Notes under the pieces: generated by a model
Database searches by the model: none
Told to the model about the DNA's origin: nothing
The model's input: the letters and a program-made list of their open reading frames with translations, nothing else
Assembly: GCF_001659605.2 (NCBI RefSeq)
Contig: NC_035162.2
Span: 7,397,248-7,461,247, forward strand
Direction of reading: 5' to 3'
Length of the DNA stretch: 64,000 nt
Source: Manihot esculenta
Taxonomy: Eukaryota > Streptophyta > Magnoliopsida > Malpighiales > Euphorbiaceae
In this document: positions 1 to 12,593 of the stretch, one piece after another
Numbering within the stretch: the first letter of the stretch is position 1
Layout of the letters: every line of letters begins with the position of its first letter
Made by a program: the position numbers and the translations under genes

Positions 1-2
1 GA

Positions 3-74
3 CATGGATTGCATCTTGCTGAGGTTTTGAATATCGAAGGAATGTGGAGAGATATGTTCGTACGCCTTATTTAA
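3..74 (+). CDS. possible last exon of an unidentified gene
   Basis: From the window edge a frame stays open for 23 codons from position 3 (His-Gly-Leu-His-Leu-Ala-Glu...) and ends at TAA 72-74 after ...Trp-Arg-Asp-Met-Phe-Val-Arg-Leu-Ile. The composition looks more protein-like than the overlapping +1 frame from 44, and the sequence that follows (75-700) is non-coding in character, as expected for a 3' UTR and downstream DNA. I do not recognise the protein. The stretch is too short to prove coding. Confidence 0.25.
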   Translation, partial: HGLHLAEVLNIEGMWRDMFVRLI

Positions 75-1747
75 CTGAATACCTATGTGCACCAAGTAGT
101 GTTGATATCTGTAGCTTGTTGAGGTTGATATCAGATGAACAATTGACAAATATGTCTCCATATGGTAGACTATTTAATAGATCTTCTTGTTATTCATTGT
201 CCTGGATTTGCTTCAGAGAGAACACGAGAGGCAGGAAGGTGAAGCTGCTTTAACAAAGGCTTCTCCATGAACCCAGAAGGATCTTCGATGTTACAGATGA
301 TTGGACTTCATCAATAGAATAATGTATGATAATGTGATTCTCTTGCACTATTTTTTCTTGGGCATTTGTGGGAGAGGAAAAGAAGACCCGAGAAGTTTCA
401 TGGTGTCATTTATATATGAAGCTTCTTCATCATAGCAGATCCTTGGGCAATGCAAAACGATTTTTCCCTGAAAAATTCCCAATTTTAGAGGACCTACGGC
501 TTGGAAAATACTGATTTTTTTTATGAAGACATGCAAATAAGGAATTCATATGTTTCATTTTATTTTTTTTGTTAGAGCGATCATTAATGAGAGTTCTTTT
601 CTTTGATACCGCGGTAACAGACTCACTTTGATGGATGTGGTGGTCAAATCTCTTCAGACGGGTTCTGTGGAGACTGTGTAAGGAACTCATTAAATAGAAT
701 GTGCTTGTATCTTTCGCATCTTGATCTACATTTTATTAAAAATTGTAAAAGATATTTTATTAAAGTTGATCAAAATTTTGTGAAAGATATTTTATAGAAA
801 AAAAAGGTTAAGCTATCTTTAAAAGATGGTTTTCGTCAAAATTTAATTATTTAAATTAAAAATTATAAGCCTACCGCTGCTTGGTTGTTTTCTTTTTAAC
901 CGAAGTACAAGTAGTTCTCATCCAAGAGGGAGAACAAATAAAATTACATTACACCAAAAGCTTGAAAAGTAAGGAATTATCCTGCAAATTTTTTCTAGTA
1001 AACAGTGAGCTGTAAAGTTTTCTAATCAAGGAGAAATTCTTGCTACTTAGTTCAAAAGGTGAGGAGAAATTCTTGCGCTTAGTTCTGAATCAGAAACCTC
1101 CATCCTCTTACCTAAGGAAAAGAGGGGAAAAAAAATCTAGTTTTATTATTGAGTTATGCAATTAATTTTTAAAATTTATTGATTCGTATAATTGATTCAT
1201 GAAAAGTTTATTTTTATAATAGGTAAAAAATTTAATAATTAATTATATTATTAATTTTAATCATTATGTATTTTAATAATATTTAATTATTATAATATGA
1301 ATTTTTTTTTTGAAGTGGGGAATGAGGGATTCGAATCTGATATCTATTAGGTTTAACCGGATGCACTTACCATCAGACTAAGCCTGAGAGTGCTATAATA
1401 TGAAAATTTTATTAATTAATATTTTAATTTTATAAAATTATTTATTAATTAATTATTTTAAAATTTTTATAATATTAAAATTAACTGAAAAATTAATTAC
1501 TAAACTTTTTAATACATATTTTTCAAAAACCGAGTTTCCCAAATGACAAACGACGATTTCCATAATTCACATTAAGAGCAGAGACAGACAAGTATCCGCC
1601 GTGGACTCCACTGTCGAGATTCTCCTGGTGTCTCACTCTCACCACTGCGGTTCATCTAATTTAACAATAAACGTCACCGTCTACATTATTCGCGTTTTAG
1701 AGGGCCGACACTATACACTCTGGGATACACTGTCAACTGGCAGAGAA
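75..1747. other. intergenic DNA upstream of the PYROXD2-like gene
   Basis: This stretch is AT-rich with no convincing gene. It contains a SINE at 1302-1393 embedded in a very AT-rich block (about 1140-1530). The last ~200 bases, GC-richer than the rest, are the likely promoter and 5' UTR of the next gene. An in-frame ATG at 1601 lies upstream of the chosen start. I did not use it because the residues between 1601 and 1748 do not resemble the family. Confidence 0.5.
1302..1393 (-). mobile_element. short tRNA-derived SINE with 11-bp target-site duplication
   Basis: Read on the minus strand, the 92-bp insert starts with a tRNA-like head. It has a box-A-like TAGTCTGATGGTAAG, then a box-B-like AGATTCGAATCCC about 30 nt later, and ends in a run of ten A (T on the plus strand, 1302-1311). 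The 11-bp sequence TATAATATGAA is present immediately on both sides (1291-1301 and 1394-1404). Pol III promoter boxes, an A tail and a target-site duplication are the defining features of a SINE. It is short for plant SINEs, so it could be a minimal or deleted copy. Confidence 0.75.
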
Positions 1748-4700
1748 ATGTGGCGAAGGAATTTCACCACAGCAACCGCTACTCGCGCACTCAAGGAGAA
1801 GAAATGGGACGCGCTTGTTATCGGCGCCGGCCATAATGGCTTGACGGCCGCCGCCTACCTTGCTAAAGCTGGACTCTCTGTTGCTGTGCTCGAGCGCCGT
1901 CATGTCATCGGTGGCGCAGCCGTAACGGAGGAGCTTATTCCAGGCTTCAAGTTCTCTCGCTGTAGCTACCTCCAAAGTCTCCTCCGCCCCTCAGTAATCA
2001 AGTAAATGCCAAATTCTTCTCCATTCTTCCAAGAACAGCATTGGTTATTTATTTATTTATTTATTTTGATCATTATGCTCTTTCGTCTTGTTCTGGAATG
2101 GCGAAGAGAGTTGGAGTTGAAGAGACATGGACTTAAGTTGTTGAAGAGAAATCCGTCCTCATTTACACCCTGTTTAGACGGACGCTACCTTCTATTAGGA
2201 CCTGATAAGAACCTTAATCATTCTGAGATTTCCAAGTTCTCCATTCGAGATGCTGATGCTTATCCCAGGTTTTCCGCTATTTCCTTATTCAGATCATAAA
2301 CGATTTTGATCTTGATTGTTATGCTTGTGATCCTATTGAAGCGACAGTCTGGTTTGAGCTATTGGAGATTATTTTTGGGATTGATTAATATTTTGTAATA
2401 TACGCAAGTGTGATTAGATGCAATTAGTTATACTTTTAAGATAGATATAATAGTAGCTATAATTTGAAGGACTAGTGGAATGATGCGGAGCTTAGCTTAA
2501 AAGAGTAGGGGACACGCAAATAAAAATCATGAACTATTTCTGAGGGCAAAAACTGGCCTGTATTTTATAGGCTTTATTTTTTCTGAAAATTTGAGGGTGA
2601 TAGTGATATAGCAAACTTGTAATGTTTTTACTCTTGGTTCTGTCCTACTAGTTTGACATGGATGATAGTCTCTAATTTGCTGATTTCTTGATTCTTCGTA
2701 AAGTATTTCTTCTGTGGCTAGTATCCTTAGCTTTGGCCTTTATAGTAGTTGGTGTACTGTAATTATCTATATAAATTCATAACTCTTTGTATTCTGATTT
2801 ATGGACTGAATAAATTCTCATATGCAGGTATGAAAATCAACTTGAGAACTTTTCGAAATTTATGGATCCACTTTTGGATTCACCTCCTCCAGAATCTTTG
2901 CAAGGTGTCTCATCTCTTAAGGATCGGTTCAAGGACAATATACAGAAATCAGCATTTTGGGCACGTTGCTTGCGGCGGGCTCTTTCCATTGGTCAGACAG
3001 ATATGGTGTAAGAGCTCTTTTCATTAATATCAAGTGTACAGGTTTGTTGCTATACTAAGGAAGGAAACATGTGACAGGGTCTTTGAGTTAGCCAAACTCT
3101 TACTAATTTCTTAGCTCAAGTTAAGTAAATGTCCTAAATAAGAGTATTTTCTCATGATATGTGTTTTGATTTTGACAGGGACTTCATGAACCTTTTATTA
3201 TCTCCAGCTTCAAAGGTTTTGAATAACTGGTTTGAGGTCATCATTTAACTTCTTGTCATAGTATTTTACAATTTGAAGGAATGCTTGAGGAAATTTTACT
3301 TTGTCTTTTCCAACAGATAGTTTGCTATCTTGATTCTTATATCATTGGAATTCATTGAACTTTACTGTGAAGCATTTGCTTAAAAAATCATTATATTACA
3401 ATATTTGTTGAATGTCACTCTATTTTCTGTAATAACAAAAATGATTGCCCCTTATTAGATTATTGTATTCTGAGTACAACTCGGAACTGCAGTTATCTCC
3501 TAGTGATTGGCATAAAGTTCAATTTGGCCTCTGGACTTATAATTCATGTCCACTGTTGCATTAAACTTCGTGGCCAAATTAGCGCACAACTATCCGTATC
3601 AGCTCTTTTAAGCCCAAGTTCCTCTGTGTTACATGTCTCATGCACTAACAGGAAGGAAAAACCCACAAATGCAACTCCATTTCTCCCCCAGAATAATCCT
3701 TACCGCTTCTACCAACCATACCAGTCAGAGATACAAGTTCAATAGCCTCTTTACCTTCAAACTAAGATAGCCACACACTTAAGGGTTATGTAAAAAATTG
3801 GACATGCAGAAGCTGTTCTCATCATTATGAGTTGGTGGAGACTCCACGTCCATGCTACTACACGTTTCAATCGCCTCCACCCGTTGTTTTATATCGCTTC
3901 CTAACTGTGATACAAACTGCCAGTTAACCAGCATTGCTACATCCAATGGCTCTTGAATTCCCTCATTGCTACTCCCAATTTGGAGGCACATGTGTTTTTG
4001 CCTTTTTACCTCTCTTCTGGCTGTATGGCAAATATGTCATATGATTAATTGATTTTATTAGCTGCTTCAATTTTTGAAGTTTTCTTTGGTTGCTGGTGGT
4101 TGTTTGAATAGCTATTGTTGTTCTCTGATTCTTGGTGATTGTACTATGATTTTGCTTTAATTTCCTAGAATTAAAATATTAGCAAATATTTGATGGCCTT
4201 TTTTATGGAGTAATTTGACATTTGCTGAATATTTTGGTTTAACAAAAAAGATGCATCCCTAGAATTTTAAGTCTCTGCCTTATTTGCTAAAAGAATACAC
4301 TCAACTTGAATATCTTTTGCTTGATGGTCATCTTGTCCCAGTTCAGTATTAAACTAGCTGGCCTCCAAAATTTCTTCTCCCTTGTAGGGCATATGATAGA
4401 TTTTGAATACATCAAAATACTAGCTAGGATTGGGAGTAAAAGGAAGGTTTAAGAAAGGGAGTAGTAAAGCGATAGAGATGGAATTAATGGAAGATTGAGG
4501 CAGACAGAGAAGGGGGAAAGCTGAGGCGAGCAAACTTTTTTTTTTGGAAAAAAAAAAAACTTTTTCTTCTGTTTGTGCTTGTCACACAGTGATGTATTTA
4601 CCAATATGGTTTAAATGAGCTTATTGGAATAGTTGTGTGCTAATTTGGTGAAATAGTTCAATTCGGGCAACATTGCACATAGGCTACGAGTCAAATTTAA

Positions 4701-7700
4701 ACTTTATGGTCCTAGTGATTTGGAATGTTCTATATTCTGTAAGTGAGGGAGGAAGACAATATTCTTTAAGTTATTGTTGTATGGCAACACTATCTTAGGC
4801 TGTAGGAAGCTTATTCAGTACTTTTTCTGAAGTTTTTGTTTGCTAAATTTTCTTGGACAGTAGGAAGTTTATTCAGTACATTTTATTGAAGTTTTTGTTT
4901 GCTAAATTTTCTTAAAGGCTATAATAGTGTTTTAGAAATGCACTGACTTCAAATCTTTTAAAAATGTTACTAACGAGTGCTTCTCTGCTGCTGAATTTTC
5001 AGACAGACGTTCTGAAGGCAACCCTTGCAACAGATGCTGTAATAGGCACCACGGTAAGACTTGAAGTGGAGGTGTACTAGTTTTGGTTATTTCCTTCTGT
5101 TTGAAGCTCAGACAACAAATATACCATGGATGCCAACAAGTTGCATCATATTGTTCCGTGTGTGGTTTTTGATTGATGATGATATGAATACAGATGGTTT
5201 TACATTGAGGTTCAGAAGAATATATTGAAATTACTCTCTCTTTGCCTGTTCAAAAGCATTGATGGATCATTTGGTCTCTTCAACAATATATTTCAGGGTA
5301 GTGTCCACACACCAGGGAGTGGATATGTTCTGTTACATCATGTCATGGGAGAAACTGATGGGGATCGTGGAATTTGGTCGTATGTATTCTATTGGCTTGA
5401 TGTATGATTATGCATCTGGGAAATAGTAATCTGTAAACTTTTCTAAGATTTGTTTCTTTTTCTATTGCTCAACTATGTCATGTACCAATAGTGCAGTCAC
5501 CTATTATTTTGCGTGGCTGGGATCTTTTGGAAGAAGGTAGAATAGTTAGATTTGGTGATTCTATTTTTGCCAAACTGGGCTAGAATATCAATTGAAAACA
5601 AATTTCAAGGTAGAATTAGTTAACAGAATAGTCTCTTCAAACTGAGAAAGCTTCTGCTGGTCTGCTTCATTCCATCATTTTAACTAGTAACAGTACAAAC
5701 TTTTCTAGTATGAGGCTGCTGGTGCCTCCAATACAGTTTCATTTTTGCCTCTGCAGCACGGAATTTGTTTTATAGATAATAAATAACTTATAGATGTTTT
5801 ATAGCTTATAAGTAACTTCTAGAAGATTCTTTCTCAACTAATCAACATTTTCGTTTTCAACAAACTTCCAAATTAATTATTTTAATCTATATTCATTTGC
5901 TGTTACAACTATAGTTATTGCTCTTCAATGCAGTGGTTAACCTCTTTCATTGGCGGCCCTGATGCTTCAAAGTTTGTACAATCTGTAGGTATGTTGAAGG
6001 TGGGATGGGCTCAGTATCTTGTGCCATTGGTAATGCTGCTAGGGAAGCTGGGGCTCATATTATAACAAGTGCCGAGGTATGTTTGCTTGAAAGCTGAATT
6101 TGAGTTCTTTGTCATAATACCATTCCCAGGATGCCATAATAGCATGAATGGTGAACTTGGTATGCACTGCTGTTCAAGTTGTCTTTGGTTTGTGTCATCT
6201 TCAATAAGCTAAGTGCTGTCAAGCTTTTGTTTTTTTCTTTCATGTTTTATTGTTGACTGTCTTGTACGTTGCCTTCCATTTTTTTTCTCCTGCACGATCT
6301 TTGACAATTGCTTTGGTTTGTTTAGGTTTCAGAAGTGATAATTAATGGTTCTGGGGAAGTGAACGGGGTTAGTTTCAGTTTTAATTCCCTCAAACAAGTT
6401 GATTTATGTGCTCAAAACAAACTAACAAGGGATATCATGGTTTTAGGTATTACTGGCTGATGATACAGAGGTGCTTTCTTCAGTGGTGCTGTCAAATGCC
6501 ACTCCTTACAGAACTTTCATGGTAAGGTTTTACTAAATGTCAAAGTCATTGATAATTTCCTAAGAGGCATAGATGATTAGTGTTGTGAAACATACTGTCA
6601 TAAACAGATCTTAATTCTGATTATATGTTATGCGTTTCTGATACAGGAATTAGTGCCCAACAATGTTCTTCCTGAAGATTTTATTCGTGCTGTGAAATAC
6701 TCTGACTATAGCTCTGTATGCTTCATTGCCTTAGAGTTGAGATATTTGCCACACTTGTGTGTTTTGATTTTTAATCAGAGTTACCTCATTACTATGTGGT
6801 TTCACTCGCTGAAACAGGCTACTACAAAGATAAACATAGCTGTTGATAAGCTGCCTCAATTTCAGTGTTGCAAGATGAGTCACCCAGATGCAGGCCCTCA
6901 GCATATGGGCACCATTCATATTGGTTCAGAGAAGTATCCTTTCATTTCAATGTTACTCGTGTCCTAAAATTATTTTCTTAAGTGGATGAACCAATCAGTT
7001 GATGACCTCTAGGCTTCTAACCACAAGCCTGAACAGAGGAATCATAATTTGTTATGGGTGAAAAATTGTTAGCTTTTTGTTCTTACTAGTCAAACACCAG
7101 CATGTTATGCAGAAAAATTACACTATAAAATTTTGTTTTTTAAAAATAAGTTAAAAATATTAATCTAGTAACTTTGATATTGTCTCATATCCTCATACTT
7201 TCCAGAATGATAAAACCAAGTTAGAATGAAATACTCACAAAATCAGTCTTAGCTATGATGTAGAAGTGGTGGTGGTATTTGTGATAGGCAGTTGTATTAA
7301 AATTTACATGGTAATCACTGGAACAGAAACTTGAATTGTAAAATGCTTCTTAAATATTATGTTCCTGCATTATGACATTTATTATATTTGGTTTTATTAC
7401 CAATGAAACAATTGAGACAATCTTGTACAGCCTTACATCTCTTCTGCCTCTGTTTTAACTAGTATGGAGGAGATTCACTTGGCCTGTGAAGATGCCATCA
7501 ATGGGTTACCATCAAGACGACCTGTTATCGAAATGACAATTCCTTCTGTATTGGACAAGACTATTTCTCCACCTGGTACATAAAAATTTGCGTTTTATCT
7601 ATGATCGCTGTTTCATCTCTAACCTTTTTGCTGTTTGTTACTTGTTGATGTTGATCCTAAGGGAAAGGGGAACTAAAAAATTTAGTTATGATTAAAAAAA

Positions 7701-9397
7701 ATTGGCCATAACCCATAATTGGAAGTTGATCCGAGGTTTTTTTCTTTTAAACATTTTTTCATTGAATTAGCCAATATCTTTTGTTTAGCATTATTATAAG
7801 TTGACTGACCATTGCATAGATGAGATTTAGTTTCATATAACACTTCATGGAATCTTCTTGTCTAATTGTAGGTAAGCATGTGATAAATCTGTTTGTTCAG
7901 TACACACCCTACAGTCCGTCAGATGGAAGCTGGGGAGATCCTTCCTATAGAGTAAGTTCAATTATAGGAATTTTATCTTCTATTTTAAAGCTTGGATATT
8001 TTGGTGAACGCTGAGAATTTTGACTATTGGTTCTTCCTCTGTCGTCTTTTTATGTCTTAACTGTTCTCTGCCGCAGCCAAACACCCCTCTCACTCTCCGC
8101 TCTTTGCTTCTTTGTTGATCGACAGCTATTTATCCTTTTGTCCCTTTCACAGGTCATATACAAGGACCTTGTACTTTGTAATCAATAGGGCTAACACACA
8201 GAGTTTCACTTTCACGGAATTGTGTGTGCTAATGTCATTCTATGCTCATGAACCATAGCAAATGATCCGATTTGCAGGAATCGTTTTCAAAAAGATGTTT
8301 TAATTTGATCGAGGAATATGCCCCTGGCTTCAGCTCATCAATCATTGGTTACGACATGTTGACCCCACCAGACCTTGAAAGGGAAATTGGTCTGACAGGT
8401 ACTTGATAACTACAAATATCTGTTTTGGTAATTTAGGCACAAAGATTAATCGGGAATTAAAATTAACAATGAATAAGATAAGGATTCTGGATATGTAATC
8501 ACAACAATTGAATAGATAGTTTCTATAGTTAATATGTCTAAAACGAAGTATTTTTACTTCGTTTTATGAAAAAAGCTTTAAAACATACAAAATTTATGTA
8601 TTTAATCATGTAAATTTTATGTCATTGATACATTTTTTGGTGAAGTAATAAAAGATTTATTAGATTAACAAAAAACAGTGACTCTTCATAAAAACGTATG
8701 CATTTCTTATAAATAATTTAACAGAATATTATTTTAAATCAGTGACAATGGTATTATATTTTTTATTATTAAAAGTAAATACTTCAGTTCATAATATTAC
8801 GTCTTACTATATCAATTTACAAAAAGATATTATACTTGCGAATAGTTATGAAGTAAACCTTGACTTTCTTTTTTTTTTTTGGTTATTCCAAAATATTCCC
8901 TGTAAAATTATTGTTTTATAAAAATTGGATACAACTTGTAAAATTTGAGACTTTCCACTTTTTTGATGTAGAGTAATTCTACTTCATTCAAAACAAATAA
9001 CCCTAAATTTGAAAGCTTTGTTCTTGTTGCTCATGCACTTTTGCTTCTCATGTTTAAATTATTAAATTTGAACAAGTTCCTGAATCTTGAGCTTGAATGA
9101 TATATCGCAGGTGGTAACATATTTCACGGTGCCATGGGATTGGATTCCCTCTTCCTTATGCGACCTGTTAAAGGATGGTAATGTGAAAAAATGCATAGCT
9201 TCCAGCTTTTTGTAAATTTCCATCGTGCATAAAACAAATTTATTTATAATTAAAAAATTGTATACAGGTCAAACTATAGAACACCCCTTCGAGGACTGTA
9301 CCTGTGCGGAAGTGGAAGCCATCCGGGTGGCGGTGTGATGGGTGCGCCTGGACGTAATGCTGCACATGTAGTTCTCCAGGATGTTAAAACCCAATAA
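1748..9397 (+). CDS. PYROXD2-like FAD-dependent oxidoreductase (16 exons)
   Basis: Exons 1748-2001, 2107-2268, 2828-3007, 3179-3236, 5003-5053, 5297-5379, 5989-6076, 6326-6367, 6447-6521, 6647-6715, 6818-6933, 7463-7575, 7872-7951, 8278-8398, 9111-9177 and 9268-9397 join in phase to 562 residues, the usual length of the family. Near the N-terminus is an FAD-binding Rossmann motif, [19 protein letters not shown], followed by Glu-Arg-Arg and GGAAVTEE. Near the C-terminus is the second FAD motif, [20 protein letters not shown]. Internal landmarks shared with animal PYROXD2 are [16 protein letters not shown] and [15 protein letters not shown]. The family is related to phytoene desaturase-type amine oxidases; the animal member is mitochondrial and the plant substrate is unknown. 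The start at 1748 (Met-Trp-Arg-Arg) gives a short basic N-terminus that could be a targeting peptide. Intron 4 carries a transposon. Confidence 0.93.
3509..4709. mobile_element. non-autonomous TIR element (MULE-like) in intron 4 of the PYROXD2-like gene
   Basis: A 1.2-kb insert lies within the intron 3237-5002. Its two ends are diverged inverted repeats of about 135 bp: the left end begins GGCATAAAGTT, and the right end, reverse-complemented, begins CCATAAAGTT. Both later share a CCAAATTAGC(G/A)CACAACTAT block. The 11-bp sequence TCCTAGTGATT flanks it exactly on both sides (3498-3508 and 4710-4720). Long inverted repeats with a 9-11 bp duplication suggest a Mutator-like element. No transposase-like reading frame is visible inside. 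Confidence 0.75.
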
Positions 9398-10970
9398 ATT
9401 CAACTGCACAATCTTACAGGTCTGAATTTATTTGTACTTGCTGCATCAACATTTTATTTGTCAGATTAAGAGAAGAATTCTTCCTAGTCAGCTATTTGTT
9501 CTTATATTTAACTGTCGTCTTCCAGAGAAATATGACGTAAAATGGCTAAATTAATAAGAATATATATATATACATATATGCAATTTGCCCTTCGTATGAT
9601 AGGATGAATTATTGAACATGGTTGAAACCTAAAACTTCCCATTGTCGCCTTGTGAGATTAAGTGACCCATTCTTTACAGAATTTCTTGGAAGATTAAAAG
9701 TTTCAATATCTCAATCCAATTTTTTCTTATAATTTGGACTTGTATGAAAATTTTATGGGTTAAATTAGAAAAAAAAAGGTTAAAATTTAGCTTATTTAAA
9801 TCTTTTGATCAAAAGTTTAAGGAGCTATTTGAACTGCTATGATACTTTAATTGTTTAACTGCTACTCGATCGGCAAATTGCAATCATTTTAACATCTCTA
9901 CATCAATGTGCCATCGGCTGCAACCAGAAACAGTTTTGTGACCAGTGTGATGGAATTTGAGGATGCTTATAGGTCATCATTATTTTAAAATTACGTTGGA
10001 AAAGTTCTTTTAATCCTTTTATTTATTAAAATATTAGTAATCAATTTATTTTAATATTTATTAAAGATAGTATAAATATTTAAAATTATAAAAATTAAAT
10101 AATATATATAATTAAAATTATAAGGATTAATATTAGTTGAAAAATAAAATTATAAAGTTAAATTTTACAAATTGAGTGATTTTTAAGAAATAATTTATTC
10201 ATGTTTGCGGAAGAGGGAGTCACTATGATATTTCTTCAACCGCCTTCATAACTCCAATACAACTTGTTTCAAGAACCTGACATCCAAAAACTCTCATCTA
10301 AAACTGTACACAACTGCAAAAGAATTAAGTAAAGGTTAGTATAATGGAAATATTGCATACGCGTTAAATAGTAAATATAAGAACATTTTCACGTCCAATC
10401 ATCAAATGAAAATTAAAAAAGTGCAACAAAATTGACTAAGAATTAAAGGTTTTCACAGTAATTTTTAGGTTGAGTTCGTCAAAACTAATGTTTCCTCTAT
10501 CCAATCTAGAGAAAAAAAAACCTATTGCAACTAAGTATTCGTTTGTAATTCCATAATAGCATTTTCATGACAAACATTTTGTCGGTACTCCAAAAATTTA
10601 AACAATAAAAAATATTTTTTTAATAAAAAGAAAATTAAACTTTTTTTTAGAAAAATAACTCCTTTTATAAAAAGATAATTATTTTCAACATTCAAAAATC
10701 TTATTAGCACCATTCACAAGCAAGATTGCGGAAAAGGACTTTTCCTGTGAGAACATTGCTCCCAGAGCATGGGAATAAAATGTTCTTGGCTACTGAGGAG
10801 TGAGAGGGTCGAAGGAAAGGTGTTGAGATAACCAGGGAACTAAGGTGGCCTCTTATCTCTTTCATGAATAGAAATAAACACGTCCAATATTCAAAAATAT
10901 GGAAGAACAAAATTCCAACTTTGATTAGGAACAGATCTTGTATGTAAATCCTCAAGAACATATCCCCCAG
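9398..10970. other. convergent intergenic region between the PYROXD2-like and ATAD3 genes
   Basis: Both flanking genes end here, so it holds the two 3' UTRs. AATAAA-like hexamers occur right at the PYROXD2 stop. About 9990-10190 is extremely AT-rich and shares stretches such as TATTTAAAATTATA with the MITE-like element at 48343-48645, so it is probably a decayed relative. The small frames at 10531-10961 look like chance frames in the ATAD3 3' flank. I see no other gene. Confidence 0.5.
9990..10190. repeat. AT-rich MITE-like repeat
   Basis: This low-complexity AT-rich block contains TATTTAAAATTATA, followed a little downstream by TATATAATTAAAATTATAA. Both have close matches inside the better-bounded MITE-like element at 48343-48645. 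The ends and target-site duplication are not clear. Confidence 0.35.
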
Positions 10971-12510
10971 CTAAGCAGTTTGACTTCCTTCTGCCGCCAG
11001 TTTTATTCGCTGATGGTGCTCTGCAACCTTAAAATCTACAATCTCCCTGAATAGCTGAGAATCTAATACACAGTCAGGCCGCCCATAGACAGCGGCTTGG
11101 ACGCTGGCCATGAGTTTTGCTATCTCACGGCCAGAGAATCCTTCCGTCTTCCTAGCAGCCTCTCGAACCACATCTTCAGTTATATCTTTAATGGTTATCT
11201 TTTGTGGCTGCTTCTTGAAAAAAGAGCCCCAACTCGACTCATTTTCACCTTCATGAGAGAGGTACTTGCTCAAGTAAAGATTCAACAATTTGAAGCGTTC
11301 CTCCTCTCCAGGGAGTGGGAACTCAATCACTTCATCAATACGGTCGGTGACGGCACTGTCCAGGTCACCTGGTCTGTTTGTGGCAAGGACAAGAACTATG
11401 TCTCTTGATTGATCCCCAGTTCGAAAGAGCAAAGCATTTAAAGCACTTCGTTGAGCTTCACTCATATGTGTACTATTCCGCCTGCATTGAATCAACAACA
11501 GAACTGTCATCACAGTTGCCTATACTCCTAGCAATGATCCTAAGCCAAAAATTTGGGATTTTCACAGCCTACAAAAGAACACATGTTTTTCCAAACTGTT
11601 CCAGAAATGCCATATATTCCAACAGAACTTGCCATATCTTTAGGTTCGGTTCAAATAGGAAAAAAATGGACCACATTTCGAAGTCAAAATTGGGACCATG
11701 ATGAACTTACAATTTCATATGTGAAAAATTATCAATTATCATAAACAGTAATATCTTTTTAATACCAAGAAGGAAGATGACTGATGACATACAAGGCTGT
11801 AATGAACTTACTCGCTCAGGAATGCATCGGCCTCATCAATAAAAAGCAGCAGGCCCTTCCGAGACTTCTTAGCCCAATCAAAAATTTCATGTATCTTTGT
11901 TACAGCCTGTGCACCTAATGGGGCAACATCACCTCCTGTCATCATAGCATAATCTAAACCCTGCAAGGGAATATCCAAGGGTTAAAGAGACAAAAGAAAG
12001 AAAAAAAAAAAAAGAAAAAAACTCTTCGGAAATTTTGCTTCTGCTCCCTTGACACAAACAAGTGCAAGAACCGACAGTCAGCAGACCATATTAAAAACGA
12101 ATAAAATGAAAAAAGAAAAAGAATCGACGATTTAAAATGGCATACCGATTTTCGAGCTATCTCCCTTGCAACCATGGTTTTACCGGTACCAGGAGGTCCA
12201 TAAAACATCATGTTGCGAAATGGAGCCTGGTGAGTTTTAGTGTTGGCTGTAGCCCTAGCAAGGTGCTCTATTCTCCTTTGCAAGGAAGGATGAAGAACAA
12301 TATTTTTGAAACCACCCTTACTTTCCGAAGGCACTGCTGTCCCTGCTGTTGTGCTATATTTGGAAGCACTGTTCCTTGCAAACGATAAGACCCCAGAAAA
12401 TGGAAATCTAGCAATTGATGATTCTCGGATCAGTGATGGTTGCCCCAGTATACGGTTGATATAACCCCATGTAACTCTGGCACCTTCTCTGTGAACATGA
12501 CAAATTATAC

Positions 12511-12593
<83 letters not shown>

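Noticed and set aside
1302..1393. A functional tRNA gene, because of the box-B-like GATTCGAATC.
   Set aside because: No acceptor-stem pairing or anticodon arm could be found; the A tail and the flanking duplication show a SINE instead.
1601..1747. In-frame upstream ATG extending the PYROXD2-like protein by 49 residues.
   Set aside because: The extension has no targeting-peptide or family character, while Met-Trp-Arg-Arg at 1748 fits the family start.
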